A stretch of DNA of 64,000 nucleotides from Nocardiopsis trehalosi NBRC 14201. Its GTDB lineage: Bacteria; Actinomycetota; Actinomycetes; Streptosporangiales; Streptosporangiaceae. Below the pieces are notes generated by a model, which saw nothing but the letters and a program-made list of their open reading frames with translations, had not been told where the DNA came from and searched no databases. The stretch spans positions 1 through 64,000 of the forward strand of contig NZ_BCRK01000009.1 of the NCBI RefSeq assembly GCF_001552555.1. Direction: 5' to 3'. The position numbers and the translations under genes were made by a program. Of this stretch, positions 1 through 7,795 are shown piece by piece; within the stretch, counting starts at the first letter, position 1, and every line of letters starts with the position of its first letter.

Positions 1-6
1 CGCGGG

Positions 7-873
7 TCAGCGGAAGTCGCCGGCGTGGTCGCGCGCCCACTGCGCGAAGGTCCGGGCCGGGCGACCGGTGACGGCCTCGACGTCGTGGGACACGGTCTCG
101 GGGGTGCGCTCCATCTCCGCGTGGGCGTCGAGGATGCCGTCGGCGAAGTCGGCGGGCAGGCTCCGGACCAGCTCGGCGCGGGCCTGCTCGCGGGTCTGCT
201 CGACGTAGCGCAGCGGGCGGCCGATGGCCTCCCCGATGATGCGGACCTGCTCGACGGTGGTGAGGACGTCGGGCCCGGTGACGCGGTAGGCGCGGCCGGC
301 GTGGCCGTCGGTGGTGAGGGCGAGCGCGGCGACGTCGGCGATGTCGTCCTCGTGGACCAGGCTGCGGGCGGCCTTGGGGTAGGGGGCGGTGACGGTGCCG
401 GTGGCGCGGATCTCCGGCGCCCAGGCCAGCACGTTGCCCGCGAAGCCGCCGCCGCGGACGAAGGTCCACTCGGCCCCGGAGGCGCGGAGCAGCCGCTCGA
501 TGCCCGCGTGGAAGTCGGAGATCGGATCGGGGGCGTCGGCGTCGGCCTCCCGCGCGTCCTGCCCGCTGTCGGCCGAGAGGTAGACGACGCGGGGGGCGTG
601 CCGGGTGATCGCGTCGACCACGGGGCCGGCCGCGTCCAGCGGCAGGGCCGGCCAGAGCAGGAACACCGCGTCGGCGCCCTCGGCGGCGGCCGCGACCGTG
701 GCGGGGTCGGTGAGGTCGCCGCGGACCGCGGTGACGCCGGCGGGCAGGTCGGCGGTGGCGGGGTCGCGGACCAGGGCCCGGACGGCGGCGCCGCCGGCCC
801 GCAGGCGGCGGACGAGGCTGCGGCCGACCGTGCCGGTGGCGCCGGTGACCAGGAGGGTGGGCTGGGCGTGCAT
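7..873 (-). CDS. NAD(P)-binding NmrA-like oxidoreductase
   Basis: A predicted cytoplasmic Rossmann-fold protein of 288 residues in the atypical SDR / NmrA group. The N-terminus has the nucleotide-binding motif TGATGTVG just after the first beta strand, as in NAD(P)-dependent sugar epimerase-like and quinone-reductase-like proteins. No canonical YxxxK catalytic pair is obvious, which is usual for NmrA-type proteins that act as redox sensors or reductases. The start at 873 is chosen because GAGGAG lies just upstream on the minus strand and the Rossmann motif follows at once; the frame stays open further 5' but that part is low-complexity. The substrate cannot be told from sequence. The gene stands alone, with the next gene in the same direction 200 bp away. 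Confidence 0.85.
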   Translation of the reverse strand: MHAQPTLLVTGATGTVGRSLVRRLRAGGAAVRALVRDPATADLPAGVTAVRGDLTDPATVAAAAEGADAVFLLWPALPLDAAGPVVDAITRHAPRVVYLSADSGQDAREADADAPDPISDFHAGIERLLRASGAEWTFVRGGGFAGNVLAWAPEIRATGTVTAPYPKAARSLVHEDDIADVAALALTTDGHAGRAYRVTGPDVLTTVEQVRIIGEAIGRPLRYVEQTREQARAELVRSLPADFADGILDAHAEMERTPETVSHDVEAVTGRPARTFAQWARDHAGDFR

Positions 874-1078
874 GGGGACTCCTCGCGGACGCCCCGGCGC
901 GGTCGCCGGGGGTATGCGCAGCACGCTAGAAGGTGAACCCGGCTTCACCTCAAGGGCCGGGCAGGGCGGCCCGGGGCTCCGGACACGCCGTGCCGGCACG
1001 GGACCGCGCCGCGGGGGGCGGCGCTGCGGTCGCGGCGGGTGGTCCGCGCCGCTCTCGTGCCGACACGGCGGGCGCCGG

Positions 1079-1996
1079 TCAGGAGGCGAACTCCAGGAGG
1101 AACCGGAACTGGTCGGAGTCGGCGCGGCCGCGGTCGGCGACCGCGACGGCGAAGATGGGCGCGCACGCGACGGCCCAGGCGATGACGCGTTCGACCGGCA
1201 CCCCGATGACGTCGGCGAGGACCGCGGCGCGGCGCTCGACCTCCTCGTGGGAGGAGGCCCGCCACAGCGTCCAGTCGATGGTGTCGGCGGCGGCGTCGCC
1301 GACGCAGGCGCGGGGGTCGACCGCGACCAGGCCGCGCTCGGGGCCGCCGTCGATGACGTTGCCGGGGTGGAGGTCGCCGTGCAGGGGGACGAGGTCGTCC
1401 TGGCCGTGCGCCAGCGCGCGGGCCCGGGAGTGGCCCTGGTGGACCAGCGCGGCGGGGACGTAGTCGGCCGCGCGGCCCTCGCGGCGGCGGCGCTCCCACA
1501 GGTCGAAGACGAAGTTCATCCGGCCGACCAGGGGGTGGAGTTCGCCGAACTCGTCGCAGGGGACGTCGGCGGCGTGCAGGTCGGCGATGAGCCGGCCGAT
1601 GGTCTCCATGGGCGGGACCTCGCCGTTGAGGGCCACGGTCCGGCCGGAGCCGATGGCCTCCAGCAGCACCGCGCCGCGCTCGGTGTCGACCTCCCACACG
1701 GCCGGGACGCGGCCGCTGGCCTCCCAGAGCCGGAGGATGCGGGCCTCGCTGCGGCCCAGGCCGGGGTCGGGCGAGATCTTCAGGATGCCGGCGGAGCCGT
1801 CGGCCCGCCGGCAGTGCAGGACCACGGAGGTGCGGCCGTGCGGGGCGGGGCCGTCGATGGTGAGGTCCCACTCGGCGGCGAGTGCGGTGACGAGGCCGGG
1901 AAGGCCGTCGAGCCAGTCCGCGGCGCCCCGGCCGAACCGGGCGAATAGGCGTTCTCGCTGCTTGTCGTCGATCAACTGCGGTAGGACGTCGCTCAT
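1079..1996 (-). CDS. APH(6)-type aminoglycoside / hydroxyurea phosphotransferase family kinase
   Basis: 305 residues with the eukaryotic-like kinase fold of the APH(6) / hydroxyurea kinase family. The catalytic loop HGDLHPGNV is present near residue 205, followed by VDPRACVGDAAAD, the metal-binding Asp segment. Known members phosphorylate streptomycin at O6 or hydroxyurea using ATP and act in the cytoplasm. Many actinomycete homologues have no shown resistance role, so the substrate is an inference. It is a single gene read toward the NmrA-like gene, and no antibiotic biosynthesis genes lie nearby. Length is normal for the family. Confidence 0.85.
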   Translation of the reverse strand: MSDVLPQLIDDKQRERLFARFGRGAADWLDGLPGLVTALAAEWDLTIDGPAPHGRTSVVLHCRRADGSAGILKISPDPGLGRSEARILRLWEASGRVPAVWEVDTERGAVLLEAIGSGRTVALNGEVPPMETIGRLIADLHAADVPCDEFGELHPLVGRMNFVFDLWERRRREGRAADYVPAALVHQGHSRARALAHGQDDLVPLHGDLHPGNVIDGGPERGLVAVDPRACVGDAAADTIDWTLWRASSHEEVERRAAVLADVIGVPVERVIAWAVACAPIFAVAVADRGRADSDQFRFLLEFAS

Positions 1997-2132
1997 TCCT
2001 CCACCTTAGGAACATGCGCGGCCCGTGGACGGGGGTTCCGGTTTCCGGGCTGTTACCACCGGGATAACTCGTCACAGCGGGCGATGCGCGCGGGGGACTC
2101 ATGGTGGACCTACCCACCGTTACGGGGTTCTC

Positions 2133-2150
2133 TATACCCCCGGGGGGTTC
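2133..2150. promoter_or_regulatory. CsoR-type operator half-palindrome (upstream copy)
   Basis: The sequence TATACCCCCGGGGGGTTC resembles the actinobacterial CsoR box (TATACCCC / GGGGTATA) with a degraded right arm. It lies 148 bp before the copper ATPase start. Assignment rests on motif resemblance only. Confidence 0.5.
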
Positions 2151-2243
2151 AAAGATGCCGACGACTCCGTCACACCGCGTGTCCGCTGCCCCCAGGGGCG
2201 GGGGCGCGGGAACAGGACCGCCGCTCCGCGTGTTCCTTGACGC

Positions 2244-2266
2244 GTATATACCCCCCTGGGGTATAC
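2244..2266. promoter_or_regulatory. CsoR-type copper operator
   Basis: The arms TATACCCC (2247-2254) and GGGGTATA (2258-2265) are exact reverse complements around a CCT spacer. This matches the G-tract palindromes bound by Cu(I)-sensing CsoR repressors in actinobacteria. It lies about 32 bp before the copper ATPase start, where it would overlap the promoter or transcript start. Copper would be expected to release the repressor. Confidence 0.75.
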
Positions 2267-2297
2267 AGGGAACACGGGAACGATCCGAGGAGCAACC

Positions 2298-4442
2298 GTG
2301 GCATCCGAACCGCACCCCGACCCCGGCGCGCCCTCCGGGCGGCCGCCGCACCACCCCTCCCCCGCGCCCGGGGCCGGTCCGGGGCACGGCGGCGCGGCCG
2401 CGCCGACCGGACCGGACACCGGGCACGCCGACCACGCCGGGCACAGCGGGCATGCCGGGCACGCGGGCCACGGCGGGCACGCCGACCACGCCGCCGTGTT
2501 CCGGGTCCGCTTCTGGTGGAGCCTGCTGCTGGCCGCCCCCGCGGTGGCCGCCAGCCACATGGTCGCCGGGTGGCTCGGCTACACCGTCCCCGCCGGTCTG
2601 ACCTGGGTGCCGCCGGTGTTCGGCACGGTCGTCTACGCCTACGGCGGGTGGCCGTTCCTGTCCGGCGCCGTCGGCGAGCTGCGCGCCCGCACCCCCGGCA
2701 TGATGACCCTGGTCGCCATGGCCATCACCGTGGCGTTCGGGGCCAGCCTGCTCAGCTCCCTCGGCCGGGCCGGCATGGCGCTGGACTTCTGGTGGGAGCT
2801 GGTGCTGCTGGTGGTCATCATGCTGCTGGGCCACTGGCTGGAGATGCGCGCCCTGGGCCAGGCGTCCGGCGCGTTGGAGGCCCTGGCGGCGCTGCTGCCC
2901 GACACCGCCGAGCGCGTCGGCCCGGACGGCACCGCCGCCCCGGTGGCACTGGCCGACCTGCGGCCCGGCGACACCGTCCTGGTCCGCTCCGGCGGCCGGG
3001 TGCCCGCCGACGGCACGGTGGCCGAGGGCGCCGCCGCCATGGACGAGGCCATGATCACCGGCGAGTCGCGGACCGTCCGCCGCTCGGCGGGCGACCGCGT
3101 CGTCGCCGGGACCGTCGCCACCGACTCCGCGCTGCGCGTGCGGGTCGACGCCGTCGGCGAGGACACCGCCCTGGCCGGCATCCGCCGGCTCGTCGCCCAG
3201 GCGCAGGCGTCGCGCTCGCGGGCGCAGGCGCTGGCCGACCGCGCCGCGGCGCTGCTGTTCTGGTTCGCCTTGGGCGTCGGCGTCCTCACCTTCGCCGCGT
3301 GGTCGCTGCTGGGCGACGCCACCGAGGCGGTCACCCGGACCGTCACCGTGCTCGTCATCGCCTGCCCGCACGCCCTCGGCCTGGCCATCCCGCTGGTGAT
3401 CGCCATCTCCACGGCGATGTCGGCCCGCGCCGGCATCCTGGTCAAGGACCGGCTGGCGCTGGAGCGCATGCGCGCCGTCGACACGGTGCTGTTCGACAAG
3501 ACCGGCACGCTGACCCGCGGCCGCCCGGCCGTCACCGGGCTGGCGGCGGCCGACGGCGCCGACCCCGACCGGGTGCTGGCGCTGGCCGGCGCCGCCGAGT
3601 CCGACTCCGAGCACCCGCTGGCCGCGGCCGTCGTGCGCGCGGCCCGGGAGCGGGGCGCCGTGCCGCGCGCCGCCGGGTTCGCGTCGCTGACGGGCCGGGG
3701 CGTGCGGGCCGAGGTCGACGGCGCCGAGGTGCACGTCGGCGGCCCGGCCCTGCTGGCCGACCTGGGGGCCGCCGAGCCGCCGGAGCTGGCCGCCCGCACC
3801 GGAATCTGGCGCGGCGAGGGCGCCACCGTGCTGCACGTGCTCGACGGCGGCGCGGTGGTGGGCGCGCTGGCCCTGGCCGACGAGGTCCGCCCGGAGTCCG
3901 CCGCGGCGGTGCGCGACCTGCACGCGGCGGGCGTGCGGGTGGCGATGGTCACCGGCGACGCGCGCGGGGTGGCCGACGCGGTGGCCGCGCGGCTCGGCCT
4001 GGACGAGGTGTTCGCCGAGGTCCGGCCGGAGGAGAAGGACGCGGTCGTGCGCCGCCTCCAGGAGCGGGGGCACCGCGTGGCCATGGTCGGCGACGGGGTG
4101 AACGACGCCCCGGCGCTGGCGCGCGCGGACGTGGGCATCGCGATCGGGGCGGGCACCGACGTGGCGATCGAGTCGGCGGGCGTGGTGCTGGCCTCCGACG
4201 ACCCCCGGGGCGTCCTGGCGGTGCGGCGGCTGTCGCGGGCCGGGTACCGCAAGATGCGGCAGAACCTGGTGTGGGCCGCGGGCTACAACGTGCTGGCCGT
4301 GCCGCTGGCGGCCGGGGTGCTCGCCCCGGTGGGGTTCGTGCTCGCCCCGGCGGTCGGCGCGGTGCTGATGAGCCTGTCGACGGTCGTCGTGGCGCTGAAC
4401 GCGCAACTGCTGCGCCGGGTGGACCTGTCGGTCGGCGGGTGA
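2298..4442 (+). CDS. copB: CopB-type (P1B-3-like) heavy-metal translocating P-type ATPase
   Basis: 714-residue membrane pump for Cu or Ag efflux. It has a His/Gly-rich N-terminus (about residues 35-70, many GH and DH pairs) instead of a CxxC metal-binding domain. The core motifs are all present: actuator TGES, transmembrane CPH at residues 356-358, the phosphorylated Asp400 in DKTGTLT, the SEHPLA nucleotide-binding motif, the hinge GDGVNDAP, and MSxST in the last membrane helix. A CPH motif plus His-rich N-terminus marks the CopB/P1B-3 group rather than CopA, which has CPC. The GTG start has GAGGAG seven bases upstream. Two CsoR-type operators precede it, so copper induction is likely. No copper chaperone gene or csoR is adjacent. 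Confidence 0.92.
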   Translation: MASEPHPDPGAPSGRPPHHPSPAPGAGPGHGGAAAPTGPDTGHADHAGHSGHAGHAGHGGHADHAAVFRVRFWWSLLLAAPAVAASHMVAGWLGYTVPAGLTWVPPVFGTVVYAYGGWPFLSGAVGELRARTPGMMTLVAMAITVAFGASLLSSLGRAGMALDFWWELVLLVVIMLLGHWLEMRALGQASGALEALAALLPDTAERVGPDGTAAPVALADLRPGDTVLVRSGGRVPADGTVAEGAAAMDEAMITGESRTVRRSAGDRVVAGTVATDSALRVRVDAVGEDTALAGIRRLVAQAQASRSRAQALADRAAALLFWFALGVGVLTFAAWSLLGDATEAVTRTVTVLVIACPHALGLAIPLVIAISTAMSARAGILVKDRLALERMRAVDTVLFDKTGTLTRGRPAVTGLAAADGADPDRVLALAGAAESDSEHPLAAAVVRAARERGAVPRAAGFASLTGRGVRAEVDGAEVHVGGPALLADLGAAEPPELAARTGIWRGEGATVLHVLDGGAVVGALALADEVRPESAAAVRDLHAAGVRVAMVTGDARGVADAVAARLGLDEVFAEVRPEEKDAVVRRLQERGHRVAMVGDGVNDAPALARADVGIAIGAGTDVAIESAGVVLASDDPRGVLAVRRLSRAGYRKMRQNLVWAAGYNVLAVPLAAGVLAPVGFVLAPAVGAVLMSLSTVVVALNAQLLRRVDLSVGG

Positions 4443-4455
4443 GCCGCGCGCGGTG

Positions 4456-4563
4456 TCACCGGCGCCGGGCCACCACCCGGACGAAGACGATGACGGCGGC
4501 CGTGACGCCCACGGCGGTCGCGGCCAGGAAGGCGAGGATCAGCAGCAGCGAGATCGAGAGCAC
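4456..4563 (-). CDS. possible small single-pass membrane protein
   Basis: A 35-codon frame from a GTG start, nearly all hydrophobic (one membrane helix) and ending in VRVVARRR, a positive tail typical of a small inner-membrane peptide. There is no clear ribosome binding site. It lies between the convergent copper ATPase end and the CbiX-like gene. Function unknown; it could equally be a chance frame, though the hydrophobic-then-basic pattern favours a real gene. Confidence 0.35.
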   Translation of the reverse strand: MLSISLLLILAFLAATAVGVTAAVIVFVRVVARRR

Positions 4564-4673
4564 CGCGCCACTGTAGCGGCCCGGTCCGGCCCGGCGCCCC
4601 CCGGCCGGTGGCGGCACGGCGGTGCCGCCGGGGGCGTCGCGGTCGGGCGGTGGCGTGCGGCGCCGCCGCCCGG

Positions 4674-5354
4674 TCAGGCGGCCAGGCGGGCCTTCGCGGC
4701 GCGGTGCTGGGAGAGCAGGGTGTCGACGACGATGTCGGACGGCCACAGCGGAGCGGTGTGGGAGGTGGCGCCCAGGTCGCCCAGCCGGCCGTCGTCGGCG
4801 CCCCCGACCAGCCGCCACGCCGCCACCGAGACCCGCGACCGCCCGTTGCGGCGCAGCCGCTCGATCGCGTCGGTGACCGTGGGCGCCCAGGCGTTGAGGT
4901 AGCCGACCTGCACCGGCGAGGAGAGCCGCCGGCTGAGCATCCGGGCGACGTCGGTCACCACCTGGCGCTCGACCTGGTCGGTGCTGCCGTCGGCGGCGAG
5001 GACGACGCCGTCGCCGGGCGCCCAGCCGGAGTCGACCAGCCGGGCGGCGAGGTCGCCCACGATGGAGGGCACCGCGCCGAGCGGGGCCGTGGAGCAGGTG
5101 TCGGCCAGGCCCGAGAGGTCGAGCCGGGAGAACATCTCGGCGCTGGCGAGGTCGCCGCCAGCCACGAACGCGGGGACGAGCACGCGCGGGCCCTCGACGG
5201 TGCGCAGCGCCGCCTCGACCTCGACCCGCGATCCGAAGGCCGGGACGACGGGCACCTCGCCCCGGTCGGCGACCGCGCCGGCGAGGTCCCACAGGGCGCG
5301 CCTGCGGGGGGTGTCGCGGGAATCATCGGCTACGAGCACCATCGTCGGGACCAT
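4674..5354 (-). CDS. degenerate CbiX / sirohydrochlorin chelatase-like protein
   Basis: 226 residues with the two-lobed CbiX/SirB chelatase fold layout. The first strand MVLVADDSRD corresponds to the family signature LVAHGSRD, but the metal-binding His is Asp10 here. The second expected active-site His, after the strand VPAFVAGGDL, is also not seen. Canonical CbiX inserts Co(II) or Fe(II) into sirohydrochlorin; with both His lost this protein may be non-catalytic or have another role. An ideal AAGGAGG lies six bases before the ATG, so translation should be strong. No tetrapyrrole genes are adjacent. The family call is fairly safe; function is not known. Confidence 0.75.
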   Translation of the reverse strand: MVPTMVLVADDSRDTPRRRALWDLAGAVADRGEVPVVPAFGSRVEVEAALRTVEGPRVLVPAFVAGGDLASAEMFSRLDLSGLADTCSTAPLGAVPSIVGDLAARLVDSGWAPGDGVVLAADGSTDQVERQVVTDVARMLSRRLSSPVQVGYLNAWAPTVTDAIERLRRNGRSRVSVAAWRLVGGADDGRLGDLGATSHTAPLWPSDIVVDTLLSQHRAAKARLAA

Positions 5355-6182
5355 AATCCGCCTCCTTGAAAATCACACAGATCGCCGGTCGCAACGATCA
5401 GCGTAGGGACCGGCGGTTTCACTCGAATGACCTAGTGTTAAGCACGTGAAAACAGAGCCCAATCGACACGCATGGTCATCCCAATGGGACGGCAAAGATC
5501 AATTCCTCGGGGCTCCGCCGCGGAGCCGGTCGAGAGGATGAGGGGCATCCTCCCGCCGGACCTGGCCGCTCGCTCACTTCACTTCGAGGCTATACGTACG
5601 GGAATGCTTTTTCCATGACCGGACGCTGTTGCGGCCATCACTCACCCCGGCGGCCCGGGGGCCGATCCGGGGGCGATGGTCGAATACGTGAAGGAAACCC
5701 GGCCGCACACATTTGCCAACCCCGCACCGACCTCTCTGCAGAACGAACGCCGCACGCAAGGGATTAGAGGGGCCCTTGAAGTGGGGACAATTCGCGGAAA
5801 CACACCACGGAATTGGTGAATACCCGAGGAAACGCAGAGATAACCTCGGAGCGTGAATCCGCAGGTCCCGGCGCCGTTCCCATGGCGGTACCACCGATCC
5901 GACGCGCGGAGCGGCGGCACTTAGCAGAGCCGACGCGATCGGGTCAAGGGTGCACGCACCCCCATGCCGCCTCAACCGGGTACCCCGCCTGCCGTGGGGC
6001 GTGGAGGCGGAAACACCCTGATCGCTTGCGGTGCGCGCGCGTGACTTCCAGACTTGGGGGTAGCGGGACACCGTCCCGCGAACGACGACCAGCCCGCCGC
6101 GGCGGTACCGTACCGGCGGCGGACCGTTCCGGCCGTGCGGCGCCCGACCGCGCCCCGCCGGGACGCCGCAGAGGGAGACCGC
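5355..6182. other. 828-bp gap of lower G+C with no confident gene
   Basis: This stretch between two divergent genes is visibly lower in G+C than its surroundings at 5355-5870. It holds a GC hairpin at 5511-5527 and only short frames: a GTG frame at 5446 preceded by TAGTGT (5433-5438), encoding about 31 residues, and a 48-codon ATG frame at 5676. No family is recognisable in either. It may be a decayed gene, a small-RNA or peptide locus, or simply a long regulatory region. Confidence 0.4.
5511..5527. other. GC hairpin
   Basis: A perfect inverted repeat GGCTCC-GCCGC-GGAGCC without a following T-run. It could be an attenuator or terminator for a short upstream transcript. Confidence 0.35.
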
Positions 6183-6992
6183 ATGGCCATCCACCCCCGC
6201 GTGCAGACCGTGGCGCAGGAGTTCCTGCGCAACGTCGACGCCGAGGCGCCCGGACTCGTGCAGGGCCTCTACCTCACGGGTTCCGTCGCGCTGGGGGACT
6301 TCCGCCCGCACGCCAGCGACGTCGACTTCGTCGTCGTCACGGCCCACCCGCCCACGGACGGCGACGCCGCCGCGCTGCGCCGCGCGCACGCGCTCACGCG
6401 GTGGCGGGTGCCCGATCCCCAGTTCAACGGCGTCCACCTGACCTGGGACGACCTCGGCGCCGACCCGGCCGAGTGCGGCCCCGTCCCGTCGGTGCTGGGC
6501 GGCCGCTTCCGCGCCCGCTCCGCCGCCGACGTCAACCCCGTCACCTGGCACGTGCTGGCCACCCGCGGGGTGACCGTCCGCGGCCCCCTGCCGGTGGAGC
6601 TCGACGTGTGGGACGAGCCCGACAGCCTGCGCGCGTGGTCGCTGGGCAGCCTCGACGAGCAGTGGCGCCGCTGGCGGGCCGCCGCCGGGCGCCTGGTCAC
6701 CCCGCGCGGGCTGACCGCGCTGGGATCGCTCGCGCCCTCGTGGAGCGTGCTCAGCGTCAGCCGGCTGCACTTCACCCTGCGCACCGGCGAGACCACCTCC
6801 AAGACCGCGGCCGGCATGTACGCGCTGCACGCGTTCCCCGAGCGCTGGCACCGGATCGTCAACGAGTGCCTGCGGGTGCGCCGCGGCAGCCGGCTGCCGT
6901 CGCTGTACCAGAACGCGCTGGCCCGCCGCCGGGCCGCGCTCGACTTCATCGAGATGGTGCTCGACGACGCCCCGGTGCCGCACGCGGCCTGA
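6183..6992 (+). CDS. AadA-like nucleotidyltransferase domain protein
   Basis: 269 residues with an N-terminal nucleotidyltransferase domain. The signature GS followed by DVD (LTGSVALGDFRPHASDVDF, about residues 32-50) is the Pol-beta-type metal and nucleotide site. The rest is a helical C-terminal region like that of aminoglycoside 3''-adenylyltransferases (DUF4111-like). Such enzymes transfer AMP to streptomycin or spectinomycin, but many genomic homologues are not resistance genes. The ATG at 6183 is supported by GAGGGAG upstream; the longer frame from 6054 is not supported. It is followed 72 bp later by peptide deformylase in the same direction. Confidence 0.8.
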   Translation: MAIHPRVQTVAQEFLRNVDAEAPGLVQGLYLTGSVALGDFRPHASDVDFVVVTAHPPTDGDAAALRRAHALTRWRVPDPQFNGVHLTWDDLGADPAECGPVPSVLGGRFRARSAADVNPVTWHVLATRGVTVRGPLPVELDVWDEPDSLRAWSLGSLDEQWRRWRAAAGRLVTPRGLTALGSLAPSWSVLSVSRLHFTLRTGETTSKTAAGMYALHAFPERWHRIVNECLRVRRGSRLPSLYQNALARRRAALDFIEMVLDDAPVPHAA

Positions 6993-7051
6993 CCGCCGCC
7001 CGGCGCGGTGCCGGCCCGCCGCCGCCCCGGCGGCGGGCGCGGACGCCCGGC

Positions 7052-7057
7052 TACCCT
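7052..7057 (+). promoter_or_regulatory. -10 box of a leaderless promoter for def
   Basis: TACCCT lies seven bases before the ATG of the peptide deformylase gene, and no Shine-Dalgarno sequence is present. This is the usual arrangement for leaderless actinobacterial transcripts. Confidence 0.5.
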
Positions 7058-7064
7058 TGGCCCC

Positions 7065-7619
7065 ATGAGCAAGCGCCCCATCGTCCGCTTCGGCGACCCC
7101 GTTCTCGTCACCCCCACCGCCCCGGTCACCACGTTCGACCGGCACACCGAGGCGCTGGTCCGCGACCTGCTCGACACCGTCGACGCGCCGGGCCACGCCG
7201 GTGTCGCGGCCACGCAGATCGGTGTGGGGCTGCGGGTGTTCAGCTACAACGTCGACGGCGAGATCGGCTACGTGATCAACCCCGAGATCGCCGAGCTGTC
7301 CGAGGAGACCCAGGACGGCGAGGAGGGCTGCCTGTCGGTGCCCGAGCTGTGGTTCCCCACCACGCGCGCCCTGCGGGCCGTGGTCACCGGGGTGGACCTG
7401 CGCAACGAGCCGGTGACCCTGCGCGGCGAGGGGCTGATGGCGCGCTGCCTCCAGCACGAGACCGACCACCTCGACGGCATGCTCTACCTCTCGCGGCTCG
7501 ACCGCGAGACCCGCAAGGCCGCCATGCGGGCGGTGCGCCGCTCCTCGTGGTTCCTGCCCGAGGAGGCGCCGGCTCCGGCGTCGGCGGCCCTGCCCCGCGG
7601 GTTCGGTGGTATGTCATAG
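7065..7619 (+). CDS. def: peptide deformylase
   Basis: 184 residues. It removes the formyl group from the N-terminal Met of new proteins in the cytoplasm, using a bound metal. All three family motifs are visible: motif 1 as GVAATQIG (usually GLAAxQIG), motif 2 EEGCLS with the metal-ligand Cys, and motif 3 QHETDHLDG (HExxH). A leaderless start at ATG 7065 is likely because TACCCT lies just upstream. Actinomycetes often carry several deformylase paralogues; this one has no adjacent fmt, so it may be a secondary copy. Confidence 0.92.
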   Translation: MSKRPIVRFGDPVLVTPTAPVTTFDRHTEALVRDLLDTVDAPGHAGVAATQIGVGLRVFSYNVDGEIGYVINPEIAELSEETQDGEEGCLSVPELWFPTTRALRAVVTGVDLRNEPVTLRGEGLMARCLQHETDHLDGMLYLSRLDRETRKAAMRAVRRSSWFLPEEAPAPASAALPRGFGGMS

Positions 7620-7795
7620 TCTGGCCGGGTCCAGGGGAGAATCCGTGAACGGCTAGGCAGATCACGGCGGGATCTCGTATCGTCTTCCCTCAGCCCGCGT
7701 GGACCACGGCCCCCTCTCCCCTCCCCCGCGCCCCGCTCCCCGGGGCGGGGACCGCGGCCCTCCACGTCCTCCACGCTCCGACACAGGTGACTTCC

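Larger units (their letters stand above)
1997..2297. other. divergent intergenic region with copper-type operators
   Basis: About 300 bp between the divergent kinase gene and the copper ATPase gene. It holds two CsoR-like palindromes, annotated separately, and no convincing gene. Confidence 0.6.

Noticed and set aside
945-4406. 1153-codon antisense frame overlapping the kinase and copper ATPase genes
   Set aside because: Lacks any domain, rich in Arg/Pro/Gly/His as expected for the antisense of GC-biased codons; the sense genes are intact and recognised.
5642-5920. 92-codon minus-strand frame in the low-G+C gap
   Set aside because: No ribosome binding site, family or plausible codon pattern.
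7620-7786. Possible c-di-AMP (ydaO-type) riboswitch before the secreted coiled-coil gene
   Set aside because: Such riboswitches often precede actinobacterial wall-hydrolase genes, but the conserved elements are not recognisable here.
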